This document shows positions 1 through 7,051 of a DNA stretch of 12,497 nucleotides, piece after piece. The notes below the pieces were generated by a model that saw nothing but the letters and a program-made list of their open reading frames with translations, was not told where the DNA came from and did not search any database. Made by a program: the position numbers and the translations under genes. The stretch is from positions 1 through 12,497 of the forward strand of contig CACVAV010000412.1 in the NCBI GenBank assembly GCA_902727945.1. Direction: 5' to 3'. Numbering within the stretch: position 1 is the first letter of the stretch; each line of letters opens with the position of its first letter. This stretch comes from an uncultured Thiotrichaceae bacterium. GTDB taxonomy: Bacteria > Pseudomonadota > Gammaproteobacteria > Thiotrichales > Thiotrichaceae.

Positions 1-258
1 CTCAACCAAAACCACCTGAGCCGCTTCACGTGATAAAGCCTCAAAGCCTAATGCGCCACTACCGGCAAACAAATCCAGACACCGCGCACCCACGACATCC
101 GACTGAAGCCAGTTAAACAAGGTTTCCCGCACCCGGTCAGGAGTTGGCCTTAATCCGGGCACAGACGCAACGGGCAGGCGGCGACTACGCCACTGCCCGC
201 CAATAATCCGCAACTGGCTGGCACCTTTGTTACTCGCTTGCCGGTTTGGCTGCTTCAC
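1..258 (-). CDS. rsmD: 16S rRNA (guanine(966)-N2)-methyltransferase RsmD, N-terminal part (runs off the window)
   Basis: RsmD uses S-adenosylmethionine to methylate G966 of 16S rRNA during 30S assembly in the cytoplasm. Reading down from position 258 gives 86 codons with no stop before the window edge. The family's N-terminal block is clear: QLRIIGGQWR (residues 15-24), LRPTPDRVRETLFNWL (36-51) and the SAM-binding motif I LDLFAGSGALG (61-71), ending near the motif II acid (VLVE). The catalytic NPPF region lies outside the window. The GTG at 258 was chosen because its product (VKQPN...) starts where E. coli RsmD starts (MKKPN...). In-frame alternatives are GTG 276, ATG 300 and ATG 315; the last has a purine-rich GAAGAGAAGAAAG upstream. 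Every choice overlaps the end of the preceding M16 gene, by 29 to 86 bp, which suggests translational coupling. Confidence 0.93.
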   Translation of the reverse strand, partial: MKQPNRQASNKGASQLRIIGGQWRSRRLPVASVPGLRPTPDRVRETLFNWLQSDVVGARCLDLFAGSGALGFEALSREAAQVVLVE

Positions 259-1672
259 CGCTTTCGTCGCTTTCACTGCTTTCTGCGCTGTCCGTGGCAT
301 CTGTCGTCGTTTCATCTTTCTTCTCTTCACCGCCCACAATAACCGTCAGCATTTTGTCAGGATCAAGCCTGCGTTGAAAGGCATCAACAATCTGTTCCTG
401 AGAAATCGCCTCAACCTTGCCAGTGAAAGTGTCCAGATAATCCAGCGGCAAATCATAAAATCCGATCATCGCCAGATAGCTGATGATGTTGGAATTGCTC
501 GCTGTACGTAACGGGAAACCACCGGTAATATCTTTCTTTGCCGCGCCCAGTTCATTGTCACTCGGCCCTTCAGCACGGTAAGTTTTCAAGGTTTCCTGAG
601 CAACTGTCAACGCTTCATCAGTCTGGCTTAACTTAGTCTGCAAGCCAATCTGAAACGGGCCGAACTGCTCCATGGGCGAAAAGTAACTGTACACGCTGTA
701 ACTCAGGCCACGTTTATCACGGATCTCCTTGGTTAACCGTGCCGTAAAACCACTGCCACCCAGAATCTGATTACCCAGGTATAAACTGAAATAATCCTCA
801 TCACCACGCTTATTACCCGGCTGGCCCATCATGATATGCGCCTGTTGTGACGGGAATGGGATATGAATAGTTCTGGCCGCCGCCAATGGCTGCACTTCAG
901 GAATTTTTGCCGCCCTTTTACCTTCATCCAGCACCGCAGAAACCTGTTCAGCTAACGCCTCGGCCTGCTGACGATCCACAGCTCCCACAATAGCCAGCAC
1001 ACCATTACGTGCCACATAATATTGCTTATAAAATGCCTTCAACTGTTCCGTGGTTAACGCAGCAATGCTTTCTTCTGTGCCGTCTTCAGGCGAAGCGTAG
1101 GGATGATCACCGTACAAGGCCTGCATAAAGGCTTTATTACCAATAGCTCCCGGTGATTGCTTCTCAGCCTGTAAGCCCACCAACGCCAGCTTCTGTGCAT
1201 TCTTAAACTCTTTCTCAGGGAATTCCGGCTGGCCGATCACTTTCAACCAGGTAGCCAAAGCCGTTTTCTTCTCAGCTTCAAGCGTCAAGGTACGCAGCGA
1301 AAACCACGCCATATCACGTGCACTGCCGCCCCCGTAAATAGCTCCGACGGATTCAAACGCCTCAGCCAACTGATCAGCACTCAGACCACCTGCACCGTCA
1401 TTCATCGAACTACTGGTCATCATCGCCAACCCGGCCTGTTCACCATCACGCACACCACCGGCAGCAAAGGTCAGGCGTATATCCAGCATAGGTAACTGGG
1501 GTGCAGCCACAAAATAAACCCGCAGACCTTTATCGGTAGTCCATGTCTGAATATCCGGCCCGGCAAATGCCGATGGTGTGAGCAGTAATAGAACACCACA
1601 GGTCATCATGGCCTGAAGAAAACGCGGGGTACGTGTAAAACATGCAAACACAAAATAGTTAATAATTTTCAT
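230..1672 (-). CDS. Exported M16-family peptidase-like protein, inactive (non-HxxEH) subunit
   Basis: This 480-residue protein has the M16 (insulinase/processing-peptidase) fold but not the zinc site. Where HxxEH should lie, about residues 81-90, the sequence reads GLAMMTSSSM. The C-terminal substrate-binding signature is kept (LTKEIRDKRGLSYSV, with R321 and Y325). Family knowledge says such proteins pair with an active M16 subunit; the upstream gene encodes one, 12 bp away, so the two probably form a periplasmic hetero-oligomer. Residues 1-37 look like a signal peptide, cleaved after AFA. The start at 1672 is supported by CAGGG seven bases upstream. The last ~33 residues are an unusual Glu/Ser/Asp/Lys-rich tail (EEKKDETTTDATDSAESS and onward) beyond the M16 core, and its codons overlap rsmD in another frame. 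Substrates cannot be read from the sequence. Confidence 0.9.
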   Translation of the reverse strand: MKIINYFVFACFTRTPRFLQAMMTCGVLLLLTPSAFAGPDIQTWTTDKGLRVYFVAAPQLPMLDIRLTFAAGGVRDGEQAGLAMMTSSSMNDGAGGLSADQLAEAFESVGAIYGGGSARDMAWFSLRTLTLEAEKKTALATWLKVIGQPEFPEKEFKNAQKLALVGLQAEKQSPGAIGNKAFMQALYGDHPYASPEDGTEESIAALTTEQLKAFYKQYYVARNGVLAIVGAVDRQQAEALAEQVSAVLDEGKRAAKIPEVQPLAAARTIHIPFPSQQAHIMMGQPGNKRGDEDYFSLYLGNQILGGSGFTARLTKEIRDKRGLSYSVYSYFSPMEQFGPFQIGLQTKLSQTDEALTVAQETLKTYRAEGPSDNELGAAKKDITGGFPLRTASNSNIISYLAMIGFYDLPLDYLDTFTGKVEAISQEQIVDAFQRRLDPDKMLTVIVGGEEKKDETTTDATDSAESSESDESGEAAKPASE

Positions 1673-1684
1673 GATAAGCCCTGA

Positions 1685-3169
1685 TTAACGTGCGAAACGT
1701 GGTTCATTACGTGATTTATTCGGATCAATCGGCTGCGGATCGAGTTCGGCAATAGTTAGCTGATCTTCAACAAAGTACTTCTTAGCAACCTGTTGAATCT
1801 GCTCCGGCGTAATCGCCAGAATTTTTTCAACGTAATCATCCATTATTTTGTGCCCCAACCCGACCGACTCCAGCGAACCTAGTAAGGTGGCCTGCTGCTG
1901 CACATTATCCAATTCAAACACTTCACCGGCAATCACCTGTGCCTTAACCCGTGCCAGCTCATCTTTCGTCACCGGCTCGGTTTTAAAGCGCTCTACCTGT
2001 TCCAGCAGCGCATCTTTCACCACCTGAATATCAACATCTTTAGCGGGCACACCGATCAGTGTGAACAAATTAGGTAACCGGCCATAACCGCTGTACCAGG
2101 CCGCAGCCGCAGCCGCAATTTCCTTACCCCGGATCATTTCCTTAGTCATCCGCGAACTACTGCCACCATCTAATACACTGCTCAGCACTTCCAACGCATA
2201 AGGCTCCCATGCCTCATCCGTTCCGACCAGATCAATCAACGCCGGCGTTTTAAAGCCCATCATCACATAAGGCACTTCTGCCGGTGCTTTGACCTGTACT
2301 TTACGCAAACCGCGCTGGGGTGTTTCCTTACGTGGTTTAGGTGCAACGATGTCGCTCGGCTTGATGTCACCGTAGTATTTATTTGCCAGCGCATAAATAG
2401 CAGCAGGCTGCACATCACCCACTACCACCAGGGTTGCGTTATTCGGTGCATACCAACGCTCATACCAGGCTTGCAAATCTTCCACCTGCATATTATCCAG
2501 ATCCGTCATCCAACCGACGACCGGCTGACCATACGGGCTGTTCTGAAAGGCTGTTGACATAAACTGCTCACGGGTAAGCGCATTCGGCTTATCTTCAGTC
2601 CGCCAGCGCCGCTCTTCTTTCACCACCTCAACTTCTTTCTTGAACTCAGCCGGTGGTAAGGTCAGACCACGCATGCGGTCTGATTCCAGCTCCATCGCCA
2701 CTTCAATACGGTCACTGGCTAACACCTGGTAATAAGCCGTGTAATCTGTACTGGTGAAGGCATTGTCCTGTGCACCATTCTCACCGATGATGCGGTTAAA
2801 CTCACCGGTCGGGTATTTCTCCGTACCTTTAAACATCATGTGCTCCAATACATGTGACACACCGGTGATGCCGGAATGCTCATGGCCGGACCCGACTTTA
2901 TACCAGAGCTGCACCACCGCAATCGGCGCGCGATTATCCTGTTTCACCAGGACTTTCAAACCATTATCCAATTCATATTCATGAACCGGAACCTTGTTGG
3001 TGGCACCTGAATCAGCAGCAGCAACCCCGCAAAAGAGTACCCCACTGAAAGTTAGCGCCCTGCCCAAGGCCCGCAATGTGTGCTGCCCCGAAGGCTTCTG
3101 TAGACAAAGTCCGCTTTTGCTCGCGTTCTTATTACGCATCTGGCCTGCAAATGATAGTATTCTTGACAT
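1685..3169 (-). CDS. Exported M16-family zinc metallopeptidase, active subunit
   Basis: This 494-residue M16 peptidase has the inverted zinc motif HVLEH at residues 106-110: H106 and H110 as ligands, E109 as catalytic base. E186, in VEVVKEERRWR, is the probable third ligand, and its spacing from H110 fits the family. A second M16 domain occupies the C-terminal half, as usual for about 450 residues. The N-terminus has an unusually long basic region (residues 1-39) before a hydrophobic stretch (TFSGVLFCGVAAA), consistent with export to the periplasm. Translation may instead start at Met11 (position 3139); neither start has a strong ribosome binding site. It is the first gene of the unit M16-M16-rsmD, and its start lies 50 bp from divergent ftsY, an arrangement shared with Pseudomonas. 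The likely role is periplasmic peptide or protein turnover. Confidence 0.92.
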   Translation of the reverse strand: MSRILSFAGQMRNKNASKSGLCLQKPSGQHTLRALGRALTFSGVLFCGVAAADSGATNKVPVHEYELDNGLKVLVKQDNRAPIAVVQLWYKVGSGHEHSGITGVSHVLEHMMFKGTEKYPTGEFNRIIGENGAQDNAFTSTDYTAYYQVLASDRIEVAMELESDRMRGLTLPPAEFKKEVEVVKEERRWRTEDKPNALTREQFMSTAFQNSPYGQPVVGWMTDLDNMQVEDLQAWYERWYAPNNATLVVVGDVQPAAIYALANKYYGDIKPSDIVAPKPRKETPQRGLRKVQVKAPAEVPYVMMGFKTPALIDLVGTDEAWEPYALEVLSSVLDGGSSSRMTKEMIRGKEIAAAAAAWYSGYGRLPNLFTLIGVPAKDVDIQVVKDALLEQVERFKTEPVTKDELARVKAQVIAGEVFELDNVQQQATLLGSLESVGLGHKIMDDYVEKILAITPEQIQQVAKKYFVEDQLTIAELDPQPIDPNKSRNEPRFAR

Positions 3170-3219
3170 TATTGATCTGGCTACCCGCTGGATAAAAATT
3201 TAATCAGGATCATTGTACG
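3170..3219. promoter_or_regulatory. Divergent intergenic region between the M16 operon and ftsY
   Basis: All control sequences for both directions must lie in these 50 bp or inside the flanking coding ends. The ftsY ribosome binding site is probably AGGA at 3206-3209, ten bases before its ATG, which is a little far. For the M16 genes, TACAAT (minus strand, 3217-3212) is a candidate -10 box but has no good -35. No promoter can be called with confidence. Confidence 0.3.
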
Positions 3220-4245
3220 ATGTTTGGATTCGGAAAGGGAAAAAAGCAGGACGCAGAGGCGGTTGTTACAGAAGTTACGACCGAAGCTACAACAGAAGAA
3301 GCGGAACCTAAAAAAGAAGGGCTGTTTTCACGCTTAAAGAAAGGCTTATCCAGAACCGGCGGTACCATTACCGAAGGCATGGAAACCCTGGTCATGGGCA
3401 AGAAAAAGATTGATGACGAGGTACTGGAGGAACTGGAAACCCGCCTGCTCATGGCAGACCTGGGCATGGAAGCAACTCAGAACATTATGAACGATCTGAC
3501 TAAACGGGTTGAACGGGCAGAACTGAATGATCTGGACGCATTGACCCAAGCCCTGCAAAATAAAATGCTGGAAATTCTCGAACCGGTCACTAAGCCACTG
3601 GAAATTCGTGAGGATCACCAGCCAACGGTCTTATTGATGGTGGGCATCAATGGTGCGGGAAAAACCACGACTATTGGCAAATTGGCGAAGAAATTCCAGA
3701 ACCAAGGCAAATCAGTCATGTTAGCAGCGGGCGATACATTCCGCGCCGCCGCCGTCGAACAGCTGACTATCTGGGGTGAACGCAACAATATTCCGGTTAT
3801 TGCGCAGGGAACCGGCTCAGATTCGGCCTCCGTTATCTATGATGCACTACAATCAGCCAAGGCCAGAGGCATTGATATTCTGCTGGCTGACACCGCCGGG
3901 CGGTTGCACACGCAAACTAACCTGATGGATGAGTTGAAAAAAGTTAAGCGGGTGATGCAAAAACTGGACGAAAACGCACCGCATGAAGTCATGCTGATTG
4001 TTGATGCGGGTATCGGGCAGAACGCACTGGTTCAGGCTCAGCAGTTTAATGAAGCATTGGGTGTCACCGGTATTACGATTACCAAGCTGGATGGCACTGC
4101 CAAAGGTGGCATTGTCTTTGCCATCGCTGAAGATTTAAGAATTCCGGTGCGTTTTGTGGGTGTCGGAGAAGGCATTGATGACTTACAGGCATTCAACGCT
4201 GAAGCATTCACCAGCGCATTACTGGCTGTTAATGATAAGACATAA
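3220..4245 (+). CDS. ftsY: Signal recognition particle receptor FtsY (SRP GTPase)
   Basis: FtsY is the membrane-associated GTPase that docks SRP-ribosome complexes at the translocon. The 341-residue protein has a short acidic A region (about 1-35), an N domain (about 36-130) and the G domain. Visible GTPase motifs are GINGAGKTTT (142-151, P loop), DTFRAAAVEQL (172-182), DTAGR (224-228), TKLDGTAKGG (288-297) and GVGEGIDDLQAF (314-325). The DAxTGQ loop reads DAGIGQ (262-267), with Ile265 where Thr is usual (DASTGQ in E. coli FtsY, DAMTGQ in Ffh). The A region is far shorter than in E. coli, which is common outside enterics. It is the first gene of ftsY-ftsE-ftsX; its TAA overlaps the ftsE ATG by one base. 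Confidence 0.98.
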   Translation: MFGFGKGKKQDAEAVVTEVTTEATTEEAEPKKEGLFSRLKKGLSRTGGTITEGMETLVMGKKKIDDEVLEELETRLLMADLGMEATQNIMNDLTKRVERAELNDLDALTQALQNKMLEILEPVTKPLEIREDHQPTVLLMVGINGAGKTTTIGKLAKKFQNQGKSVMLAAGDTFRAAAVEQLTIWGERNNIPVIAQGTGSDSASVIYDALQSAKARGIDILLADTAGRLHTQTNLMDELKKVKRVMQKLDENAPHEVMLIVDAGIGQNALVQAQQFNEALGVTGITITKLDGTAKGGIVFAIAEDLRIPVRFVGVGEGIDDLQAFNAEAFTSALLAVNDKT

Positions 4246-4889
4246 TGATTGAATTTAAAGAAGTGACTAAACGTTATTCGACCGGACAGATTGCGCTTTA
4301 TAACGTCAATCTGAAGATGCGTGCCGGTGAAATGATTTTTATCACGGGTCATTCCGGCGCGGGCAAGAGTACCTTGCTCAAACTGATCGCCTTACTGGAA
4401 CGCCCCAGCAAAGGCCAGGTATCAGTAGGTGGCAAGCCGTTAAATAAACTCACCCGCAGCCAGATTCCTGCTTACCGACGGCGTATCGGTTTTATTTTTC
4501 AGGACCCGCACCTACTGTATGACCGCAGCATCTTTGACAATGTTGCCATCCCCCTGCTGATTTCCGGCATGGGAACCGCTGAGATTAAACGCCGTGTGCA
4601 TGCTGCGCTGGATAAAGTCGGTCTGATCCATAAAGAAAAACATTTCCCGCTGATGTTATCCGCTGGTGAACGTCAGCGGGTAGGTATCGCCAGAGCCGTT
4701 GTCAATCGCCCAACCGTCATTCTTGCGGATGAGCCGACCGGTAACCTTGACCCCGAACTGGCACAGGATATTATGTACACCTTTGCGCAATTCAATGAAT
4801 TAGGAGCCACTGTGTTAATCGCCAGTCACGACCACGCTTTGGTCGAACGCATGCAGAAACGTACGATTATGTTGCGCAAGGTGGAATGA
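4245..4889 (+). CDS. ftsE: Cell division ATP-binding protein FtsE
   Basis: FtsE is the cytoplasmic ATPase of the FtsEX complex, which regulates septal cell-wall hydrolases from the divisome. The 214 residues form one ABC domain: Walker A GHSGAGKS (35-42), Q loop IFQDP (Q86), signature LSAGERQR (138-145), Walker B VILADEP (158-164, E163), the FtsE-typical TGNLDP (165-170) and the switch histidine in ASHD (H195). The signature has Ala at its third position where the ABC consensus LSGGQ has Gly; I believe FtsE proteins tolerate variation there. The start overlaps the ftsY stop (TAATG), and ftsX follows after 3 bp, so the three genes should be co-translated. Confidence 0.97.
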   Translation: MIEFKEVTKRYSTGQIALYNVNLKMRAGEMIFITGHSGAGKSTLLKLIALLERPSKGQVSVGGKPLNKLTRSQIPAYRRRIGFIFQDPHLLYDRSIFDNVAIPLLISGMGTAEIKRRVHAALDKVGLIHKEKHFPLMLSAGERQRVGIARAVVNRPTVILADEPTGNLDPELAQDIMYTFAQFNELGATVLIASHDHALVERMQKRTIMLRKVE

Positions 4890-4892
4890 TTA

Positions 4893-5876
4893 ATGGCTAA
4901 CAGACAACGTAAACCCAGGTCACGCAGCCAGACAAAACGCACCGGGCCAATACGGGCATGGTTTCATCAGCAAAGGAATGCTGTCCGCTTCAGCCTGAAC
5001 CGACTCTGGTTTAATCCGGTTTCGACCTGGATCACACTGGCAGCTATTGCTATTGCCTTGTCTTTACCGACCAGCCTGCACCTCCTGCTGAATAATATGC
5101 AGACACTCACTGATGATAAACGTGAAGTACCCACCATCACCCTGTTCATGAAACAGAACGTTAATGAGCAGCAAACTAAAGATCGTGCAGAATTACTGAA
5201 AGAATTACCTGAGGTATCCGCTGTTCAGGTGATCACCCGTGAAGAAGCCATGGAAGACTTCAAACAGATCGGTGGCTTTGCTGAAACACTGGAAACCCTG
5301 CCGGAAAACCCACTGCCACATGTGCTGATTCTTACGCCTAAGCTATCATTTCTGAACACGAACGAAGCCTTGACAAAATTCTCTGATAAATTAAAAGCTT
5401 ACCGGGAAGTTGGCAATATACAGGTCGATATTGAATGGATTAAAAAACTACGTTCCATTCTGAATATTGCCGATCGGATTGTGCTGGTCGTCTCTGTTTT
5501 GCTGGGACTCACTATGCTGCTGGTTATTGGTAATACTATCCGGCTGGACATTCAGAATCGTAAGGAAGAAATTACCGTCACCCGCCTGATCGGTGCGACC
5601 AATACTTATATCCGTCGCCCGTTTATTTTAGGTGGCTTCTGGCTGGGACTATTTGGTGGCGTGATTAGCCTGGTGATTGTGCATTTTGCCCTGCTGTTCC
5701 TCATCGCCCCGGTAAATGATCTGGCACGGGAATACGGCAGTAACTTTACCCTACATGGCATTAACTTTACGATGACACTTCAGATTCTGGTACTCAGTTC
5801 TGTCTTAGGCACGGTGGGTGCATGGCTGGCGGTTAGCCAATATTTATGGAAAAGTGAAGTGGTGAGTGAAAACTAA
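4893..5876 (+). CDS. ftsX: Cell division protein FtsX, membrane subunit of FtsEX
   Basis: FtsX is the inner-membrane partner of FtsE and passes its ATPase cycle to periplasmic murein-hydrolase activators. The 327-residue protein has a basic cytoplasmic N-terminus (1-40), a first membrane helix at about 46-67, a periplasmic domain at about 68-195, then helices at about 196-217, 244-272 and 296-318. The block EITVTRLIGATNTYIRRPF (226-244) before helix 3 is the conserved FtsX cytoplasmic segment. An AAGGTGG stretch inside the end of ftsE is a plausible ribosome binding site. In many gammaproteobacteria rpoH follows; here the next gene is convergent and unrelated, 29 bp away. Confidence 0.97.
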   Translation: MANRQRKPRSRSQTKRTGPIRAWFHQQRNAVRFSLNRLWFNPVSTWITLAAIAIALSLPTSLHLLLNNMQTLTDDKREVPTITLFMKQNVNEQQTKDRAELLKELPEVSAVQVITREEAMEDFKQIGGFAETLETLPENPLPHVLILTPKLSFLNTNEALTKFSDKLKAYREVGNIQVDIEWIKKLRSILNIADRIVLVVSVLLGLTMLLVIGNTIRLDIQNRKEEITVTRLIGATNTYIRRPFILGGFWLGLFGGVISLVIVHFALLFLIAPVNDLAREYGSNFTLHGINFTMTLQILVLSSVLGTVGAWLAVSQYLWKSEVVSEN

Positions 5877-5905
5877 AACACCACCACTCATCCATCAACA
5901 ATACT

Positions 5906-6847
5906 TCAGTCTTCACCAATAAAAAACGAATCAGCATCCGGGAATTGCAATCCGTTTTGCTGATTCTGTTGCCCAACCGCAGCCCCCTCATTAGCAAACG
6001 GATCAAACGAAGGCGTGGGCGCAGCATAGTTATTTGATGCAGCTGCTCCTTTTTCCATCGGATCAGAGAACGGATTACTAAACCCCTGAGTAGCGGCAGA
6101 CGCCACTGGTGTTTTAGGTTGCGCAGGGACAGGCTGTGCAGGCTGTGTACCAAAAGGGCTAAACGGCTGTGACGATGGCTGTACAACGGCGCTATTCTGT
6201 GTATTTTGTGGCCCCGGCTGCAACGGCAGGGTGTTCTGCAACGGCAGGGTGTTAGCAGTTATCTGTGACGGTGTCATCATCGGCGTGCTTGATAAAGGCG
6301 GCAACCCTTTGATACCCGGCATCAATCCCGGTAAATTCTGTTGACCGCTCAACTCCCGCATTAACAACATAGTGCGCAAAGGATCACGATTATTATTGCC
6401 ATTCCTGTTCTGATTAGTGCGATTACCTGTCCATGAATTCCATGGCATGCCCATCCCGGAATTATTCCCGCCCCAGGGCATCTGCATCCCCGAACCATTG
6501 TTAGAGAAATTAGAAAAATTACCCATTGGCATCTGATTACCCCACGGCACAATCGACCCCGGACTGGAACTCCAGGCATTCCATGGCATCATGGTAGAGG
6601 GCATATTTCCCCATGGCGAACCGTTACCGCCCATAGGCGACATCATACTAAAGGGCGACATGCCCATTGGCCCACCACTGGTAAAACCGTTATTCAGCGG
6701 TGAAAACCCACCCGGCATGCCAGGCATCGTGTTCCACGGCGCAAATACCGTGCCCATCGGATTTGTTGGCATCATGGAAGCCCCATGTGCAGCAGACACC
6801 CCGAATAGCACTAACCCGGCACCCAGCAACATCTTCTGTTTATTCAT
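5906..6847 (-). CDS. Exported Met/Pro/Asn/Trp-rich low-complexity protein of unknown function
   Basis: I do not recognise a named family. From the ATG at 6847 the product has 313 residues with a clear signal peptide (MNKQKMLLGAGLVLFGVSAA-HGA, cleavage near residue 23). This start was chosen over in-frame ATGs at 6880 and 6952 because AGGCGGG lies seven bases upstream and the signal peptide then begins correctly. Residues 24-140 are very rich in Met (about 19) and Trp (8), in recurring units such as MPWGG, MPWN, PWGN and MPMG spaced by Gly, Asn and Ser. Residues 141-155 are Asn/Arg-rich. A short helix-like segment (DPLRTMLLMRELSGQQ, 155-170) is the only ordinary-looking part. The rest is Pro/Gln/Ser-rich and ends acidic. 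Possible roles are a structural coat or matrix protein, including sulfur-globule-like proteins, or metal binding through Met; none is proven. Confidence 0.75.
   Translation of the reverse strand: MNKQKMLLGAGLVLFGVSAAHGASMMPTNPMGTVFAPWNTMPGMPGGFSPLNNGFTSGGPMGMSPFSMMSPMGGNGSPWGNMPSTMMPWNAWSSSPGSIVPWGNQMPMGNFSNFSNNGSGMQMPWGGNNSGMGMPWNSWTGNRTNQNRNGNNNRDPLRTMLLMRELSGQQNLPGLMPGIKGLPPLSSTPMMTPSQITANTLPLQNTLPLQPGPQNTQNSAVVQPSSQPFSPFGTQPAQPVPAQPKTPVASAATQGFSNPFSDPMEKGAAASNNYAAPTPSFDPFANEGAAVGQQNQQNGLQFPDADSFFIGED
6219..6254. repeat. Perfect 18-bp tandem duplication inside the low-complexity gene
   Basis: The 18-base unit CTGCAACGGCAGGGTGTT (plus strand) occurs twice in immediate succession, at 6219-6236 and 6237-6254. 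On the coding strand it gives the repeated peptide NTLPLQ-NTLPLQ. Identical third positions indicate a recent slippage duplication. Confidence 0.9.
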
Positions 6848-7051
6848 ACACAAACCCGCCTGCTTAATATTTTTCTTCATGATTGAAGTGTAATTCAATT
6901 CTGACCCAGATGCATTATAACGCACACGAAGCGCTTCATGTGATACCTGCACCCTTTGTCGACATTATCCTCATAATGTACACACGACACATATAATTCT
7001 ATCTGACTATTGCAAAATAGCTCCATACAAACCCCAAACGAGGAAAACCCC
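6848..7051. promoter_or_regulatory. Divergent control region for the low-complexity gene and the DM9 gene
   Basis: These 204 bp hold two perfect TATAAT boxes pointing outward: minus strand 6919-6914, about 60 bases of leader before the ATG at 6847, and plus strand 6992-6997, about 48 bases before the ATG at 7052. Neither has a TTGACA-like -35 at normal spacing. Instead each has a palindrome over the -35 position. One is at 6923-6942 (CACA-C-GAAGCGCTTC-A-TGTG, 9 of 10 base pairs). The other is at 6962-6979 (ACATTAT-CCTC-ATAATGT, 7 perfect pairs). This suggests paired operator or activator sites, but no binding protein is identified. Confidence 0.5.

Noticed and set aside
227..511. Plus-strand open frame opposite the M16/rsmD junction
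   Set aside because: It is antisense to a well-supported M16 C-terminal domain, with no ribosome binding site or family resemblance.
3163..3168. TTGACA as a -35 box for ftsY
   Set aside because: The nearest -10-like sequence (GATAAA, 3191-3196) is 22 bases away, too far for a normal sigma-70 promoter; the hexamer also overlaps the M16 start codon.
5858..5888. Inverted repeat AGTGGTG ... CACCACT around the ftsX stop as a terminator
   Set aside because: Only 7 bp with a 17-base loop and no T run on either strand; not enough to call.
5906..6150. NPF and DPF tripeptides in the low-complexity protein as eukaryotic endocytosis-type motifs
   Set aside because: Such tripeptides are expected by chance in a Pro/Asn/Phe-containing disordered sequence, and nothing else suggests a host-directed effector.
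6848..6952. Longer start of the low-complexity gene at 6952 or 6880
   Set aside because: No ribosome binding site at either, and the extra residues would bury the signal peptide; the start at 6847 has AGGCGGG at proper spacing.
7010..7051. N-terminal extension of the DM9 protein
   Set aside because: The ATG at 7052 has GAGG eight bases upstream and opens directly on a signal peptide; the extension would also begin only about 6 bases after the predicted transcription start.
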